From an uncultured Clostridia bacterium (lineage in GTDB: Bacteria; Bacillota; Clostridia; Christensenellales; Borkfalkiaceae), in assembly GCA_947630605.1 (NCBI GenBank), contig CANRIO010000001.1, positions 1-64,000 on the forward strand: DNA of 64,000 bases. Reading direction: 5' to 3'. The position numbers and the translations under genes were made by a program. The first letter of the stretch is position 1. Each line of letters starts with the position of its first letter. Below, piece after piece: positions 60,753 to 64,000 of the stretch. A model generated the notes under the pieces. That model searched no databases, was not told the origin of the DNA, and saw only the letters and a program-made list of their open reading frames with translations.

Positions 60753-62267
60753 ATGGAAAAAATCGGTATTATCGATCTGGGTTCCAATTCGGCGCGTCTT
60801 GTCATCGTCGAGATGTTCGGCGACGGTCACTTTATGGTGGTGGACGAACTCAAGGAGAGCGTCCGCCTCGGGCAGGATATGGACAGGGACGGCTTCTTAA
60901 AGCCCCAGCGGGTGGCGGAGACCATCAAGACGCTCAAGATGTTCCGCCGTCTTGCGGACGCTTCGGGGGTCGAGCGCATCATCGCAGTCGCGACGGCGGC
61001 AGTCCGCCGTGCGAAGAACCAGCGCTCTTTCCTCGATGAGATCCAGGCGACCTGCGGCATCCGCGTCAGCGTGCTCTCCGAGGAGGAGGAGGCGACGCTC
61101 GTCTACCGCGGCGTCATCAATTCGATGGAAGTGCCCCGCGGCATCATCCTCGAGATCGGCGGCGGAAGCACGAAGATCATCTATTACAACCGCCGCTGTA
61201 TCATCAACTATGCAAATCTTCCCTTCGGCGCAGTCACCCTCACCGACCTCTTCAAGGACGACGGCTTGAAGCCCGAGGAGCAGACGGACAGGATCGAACA
61301 GTTCTTCACCGAACAGTTCAAGAAGATCGACTGGCTCACCGAGGTGGAGCCCGACACCCAGATGATCGGCGTGGGCGGCTCCTTCCGCAATCTCTATAAG
61401 ATCAACCGCATCATCCGCAAATACCCCCTCAACATCGTGCACAACTATCAGTTCACGGTGGAGGACTTCGACGCCGTCTACGAGATGGTGCGCGTCCTCG
61501 ACGTCGAGAAGCGCAAGCGCATCCGCGGCCTTTCGCCCGCCCGTGCGGACATCATGCCCGCCGCGCTTGCCATCATCAAGGCGTTCACGAGCTACCTCAA
61601 TGTGGAAAGTTTCACCGTCGGCGGATGCGGCCTTCGCGAGGGGATCATGTTCAACGAGGCCCTGCCCATCACGGTGGAGCGGCCCATCTCCGACGTGCTC
61701 TCCTACTCTCTCTCCACCCTCGTCCGCTATTACGGCTGCGACGAGAAGCATGTGGAACATGTCGTCCATCTCTCCATCCAACTCTTCAAACAGCTCCGCG
61801 TCTTGCACAAGTTCCCGCGCATCTATCTCAAAGTTCTCAAGATCGCGGCCAGCCTGCACGACTGCGGCACCCGCATCCGCTACTACAGCAATCCCCTGCA
61901 TGCCCGCTATATGATCCTGAGCAGCGGCATCTACGGGGCCACCCATAAGGAGATCGTCCTCGCCGCCTTCGTCGCGGGGTGCCACAAAAAGGAGGAGCTC
62001 TCCCCGCAGGAGTGGGCACGCTTCAAGGACATCGTCACGGACGAGGACCTCGACGTCGTGAAAAAGCTCGGCGTGCTCCTTCGCATCGCCGAGTGCCTCG
62101 ACAGGAGCGGCCTCGGCATGGTGACGGGCATCAACTGCGACGTTCTGGGCGACTCCGTCATCATGAAGACGGAGCTTGCGGGCGACGCCACCCTCGAGAT
62201 CAGCCAGGCGATGGAGGCGGGGGGAGAATTCAAACGCAACTTCAAAAAAAATCTGGAGATCTTATAG
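60753..62267 (+). CDS. ppx: Exopolyphosphatase / Ppx-GppA family phosphatase
   Basis: A 504-residue enzyme of the actin-like ATPase fold. The N-terminus GIIDLGSNSARLVIVE, the VATAAVRRAKN segment, EEEATLVYRG and the second phosphate loop EIGGGSTKI are all present. The C-terminal half is HD-like (SLHDCGTRIRYYSNPLHARYMI). It hydrolyses polyphosphate or the stress nucleotide pppGpp; which one is not clear from sequence. Start at 60753 after AGGGAAT; the frame runs 32 codons further up but overlaps the promoter. Confidence 0.93.
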   Translation: MEKIGIIDLGSNSARLVIVEMFGDGHFMVVDELKESVRLGQDMDRDGFLKPQRVAETIKTLKMFRRLADASGVERIIAVATAAVRRAKNQRSFLDEIQATCGIRVSVLSEEEEATLVYRGVINSMEVPRGIILEIGGGSTKIIYYNRRCIINYANLPFGAVTLTDLFKDDGLKPEEQTDRIEQFFTEQFKKIDWLTEVEPDTQMIGVGGSFRNLYKINRIIRKYPLNIVHNYQFTVEDFDAVYEMVRVLDVEKRKRIRGLSPARADIMPAALAIIKAFTSYLNVESFTVGGCGLREGIMFNEALPITVERPISDVLSYSLSTLVRYYGCDEKHVEHVVHLSIQLFKQLRVLHKFPRIYLKVLKIAASLHDCGTRIRYYSNPLHARYMILSSGIYGATHKEIVLAAFVAGCHKKEELSPQEWARFKDIVTDEDLDVVKKLGVLLRIAECLDRSGLGMVTGINCDVLGDSVIMKTELAGDATLEISQAMEAGGEFKRNFKKNLEIL

Positions 62268-62640
62268 GCGAATCGCGCGTCATGCTGAGCCGACCAAGAG
62301 TGATGAAAACCGTGAGCCCATCCTCGAAGCATCCCGAACTACGAAGTCCGCGTTTTCATTAAGGGGATTCTTCGAAGAGTTTCCCCGTCGGAAATCCTTA
62401 TAAACCCCATCGGCTACTTCGCGCTAAAGCGCTCGTGCCGCGCTTAGTCTACAAATAGAAACTTCGCGCGGGGCAGAATGACGCTAACCACTCCTCATCT
62501 TGACGCCGCGTGTTTTACGTCCTCATCTCGACGCGCCGAAGGCGCGGAGGAGACCCCTACAGACCCAACGGGGCACATCGAGAGGGGATTCCCTCGCCTT
62601 CGGCTCGGAATGAGGACTTAATCCCTAACCCGTAACCACT
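62268..62640. repeat. Intergenic mosaic repeat locus 8
   Basis: No gene. CGTCATGCTGAGCCG...CGAAGCATCCC (62278-62336), GGGGATTCTTCGAAGAGTTT...ATAAACCCCATCG (62361-62412, shared with 13318-13370), the 54-bp element (62432-62484), and CCTCATCTCGACGCGCCGAAGGCGCGGAGG...GGCTCGGAATGAGGAC (62521-62617). Confidence 0.8.
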
Positions 62641-62651
62641 AACCACGAACC

Positions 62652-63209
62652 ATGCACTTGATCCTCGCCAGCAACTCCCCGAGAAGACGGGAACTGTTGC
62701 GGCAAATCACAACAAATTTTACCGTGGAGCCTTCCCTGTATGAAGAGCGCGCAGGGGGGCTTTCCGCATGCGAAACGGTGGAGCTCTTTGCGCGGGGCAA
62801 GGCGCGGGAAGTCTTTTCCCGCTTTCCCCACAGCGTCGTCCTCGGCGCGGACACCGTGGTCGCCCTCGACGGCATCGTCCTCGGGAAGCCGAAAGATAGG
62901 GAGGATGCCCGCCGCATGCTCCGCCTTCTCTCGGGGAGAGCGCACGAGGTCTACACGGGCGTTTGCCTCATCTCAGACGGAAAAGAGGCATACCATGTCG
63001 CAAAGACGAGGGTGATTTTCAACGAACTCGGCGAAGAACTCATCGATGAATATGTCAAAAGCGGCCTTCCGCTCGACAAGGCGGGGGCCTATGGGATACA
63101 GGACGGATATCCGCTCGTTAAGGCGTGCGAGGGGAGTTACACGAACGTCGTGGGACTGCCCGTCGAGGATGTCCGTATGATGCTCTTGCAGGGAGGATAC
63201 CAATGTTAA
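62652..63209 (+). CDS. maf: Maf family nucleoside triphosphate pyrophosphatase
   Basis: A 185-residue protein: LILASNSPRRRELL at the start, GADTVV, LGKPKD and the AGAYGIQDG motif, all hallmarks of Maf/YhdE enzymes, which hydrolyse dTTP, UTP or modified nucleotides. No ribosome site precedes the ATG, which directly follows a repeat tract. It overlaps the mreB-like gene by 7 bp. Maf lies next to mreB in many Firmicutes, which supports both calls. Confidence 0.95.
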   Translation: MHLILASNSPRRRELLRQITTNFTVEPSLYEERAGGLSACETVELFARGKAREVFSRFPHSVVLGADTVVALDGIVLGKPKDREDARRMLRLLSGRAHEVYTGVCLISDGKEAYHVAKTRVIFNELGEELIDEYVKSGLPLDKAGAYGIQDGYPLVKACEGSYTNVVGLPVEDVRMMLLQGGYQC

Positions 63210-64000
63210 AACTTGCGATCGATTTCGGCACGGCCGTCACGAAGATCTTCCGCATCGGAAGCGGCATCGTGCTTGCCGAACCCACCGCGCTCACCGTCTC
63301 CAAAGAGACGGGCGAGATCCGCGCCTTCGGGGCGGAGGCGAAGCGCCTTCTCGGCAAGACGGCGGAGGCGACGGACGTCGTCTTTCCCGTCTATGAGGGG
63401 GAGATCGTCGAGGAACGCTTTGCGGCCGCCCTCCTCGAATACTTCCTCGCAAAGTGCGCACGCCGCACCTTCGGCGGTATCGAGGCGCTCTTCTGTGTGC
63501 CCTGCGGCATCCGCGTGGAGGCGCGTGAAAAATACTACCGCGTCGCAAAGTCTGCGGGCATCTCCCGCGTCTCCTTCGCCGAGACGCCCTATCTTGTCGC
63601 CCTCGGACAGGATGTGCCCCTCTCGGAGTCCAACCCCGTCTTTGCCCTCGACATCGGCGCGGGCAAGACTTCGGCGGCCGCCTTTTCCTTGGACGGCATC
63701 ATCGCGGGGCTCACGATGAACGTGGGCGGCACGAACATGGACATCCACCTCATCGACCACATCGCCGAGCTCTACAATCTCAAGATCGGCGCGCTCACGG
63801 CGGAAAAGCTCAAAAACACGATCGGCAGCCTCATCCCGGGGGACCTGCAGCAGATGGTCATCAACGGGCGGGACATCACGACGGGGCGGCCGCGCTCGGT
63901 GTCCGTCACCTCGGAGGACGTGCTCTTCCCCATCCGCACCTATGTGGATAAAATTTTGGAATATGCCGAACTCGCCATGCGCAAGCTCCCCGCCGAAGTT
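63203..64000 (+). CDS. MreB-like rod-shape protein (3' end beyond the window)
   Basis: The frame is open from ATG at 63203 to the window edge, 266 codons. The actin-fold motifs are phosphate 1 LAIDFGTAVTKI (IDLGTANT in MreB), phosphate 2 ALDIGAGKTSAAAFSLDG, and connect 2 onwards NVGGTNMDIHLIDHI, then LYNLKIGALTAEKLK and NGRDITTGRPRSVSVTSEDV, as in MreB/Mbl. MreB filaments guide lateral wall growth. It is more divergent than typical MreB, so a specialised paralogue is possible. GGAGG lies upstream inside maf. Confidence 0.8.
   Translation, partial: MLKLAIDFGTAVTKIFRIGSGIVLAEPTALTVSKETGEIRAFGAEAKRLLGKTAEATDVVFPVYEGEIVEERFAAALLEYFLAKCARRTFGGIEALFCVPCGIRVEAREKYYRVAKSAGISRVSFAETPYLVALGQDVPLSESNPVFALDIGAGKTSAAAFSLDGIIAGLTMNVGGTNMDIHLIDHIAELYNLKIGALTAEKLKNTIGSLIPGDLQQMVINGRDITTGRPRSVSVTSEDVLFPIRTYVDKILEYAELAMRKLPAEV

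Overview
The window reads as chromosome of a spore-forming, GC-rich member of the Clostridia (Bacillota). Evidence for this is the presence of spmA/spmB and a spoIVFA/spoIVFB-like pair, an L27 with a remnant of the Firmicutes N-terminal extension, housekeeping promoters of the TTGnnn-17-TATAAT type, strong Shine-Dalgarno sites, and many BspA-type leucine-rich-repeat lipoproteins typical of gut Clostridia. An uncultured gut lineage such as Christensenellales is a reasonable guess, but that is inference. Coding regions strongly prefer GC-ending codons, and this creates long spurious antisense ORFs.

Layout. 0-4 kb: the end of tatD, its linked radical SAM gene, radC, a small helical protein, rplU-rpmA and a Val-Gly-Cys tRNA cluster. 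4-12 kb: an FNT channel, a pyridoxal-kinase-like gene, a Pr6Pr membrane protein, an HMA-domain protein, ileS and an O-antigen-ligase-like polymerase. 12-17 kb: sporulation genes (spmBA, spoIVFAB), rsmA and a lipase-like hydrolase. 17-29 kb: surface lipoproteins (InlB-repeat/LRR, LRR, M23, and a collagen-like/metallo-beta-lactamase fusion) mixed with hsp20, a frameshifted purine permease, a SecB-like chaperone and a RelB/RelE-type pair. 29-42 kb: a YwaF-like membrane protein, then a 2,994-residue repeat protein lying downstream of an ABC ATPase/permease pair on the same strand. 42-55 kb: tRNA-Leu, an FAD dehydrogenase, another LRR lipoprotein, a P-type ATPase, serS, a DEDDh exonuclease, an RsmF-like methyltransferase and a DUF4143 ATPase that looks inserted. 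55-64 kb: a 1,277-residue lipoprotein with a C-terminal membrane anchor, a split TauE/SafE pair, ppx, maf and an mreB-like gene that runs off the end.

Two themes stand out. First, seven large extracytoplasmic proteins fall within 42 kb and share small modules (Cys-rich CxxC units, a GYEGS-type N-terminal motif, LRR_5 repeats with a common C-cap). Second, nearly every long intergenic gap is filled by a mosaic of dispersed repeat modules present at eight or more loci. The most unusual single gene is the collagen-stalk/metallo-beta-lactamase lipoprotein at 26747-28744, preceded by a perfect 35-bp tandem duplication that carries two -10 boxes. Other regulatory oddities are two genes whose start codon lies at the predicted transcription start, and palindromes sitting on the promoters of the DUF4143 ATPase and the 1,277-residue lipoprotein.
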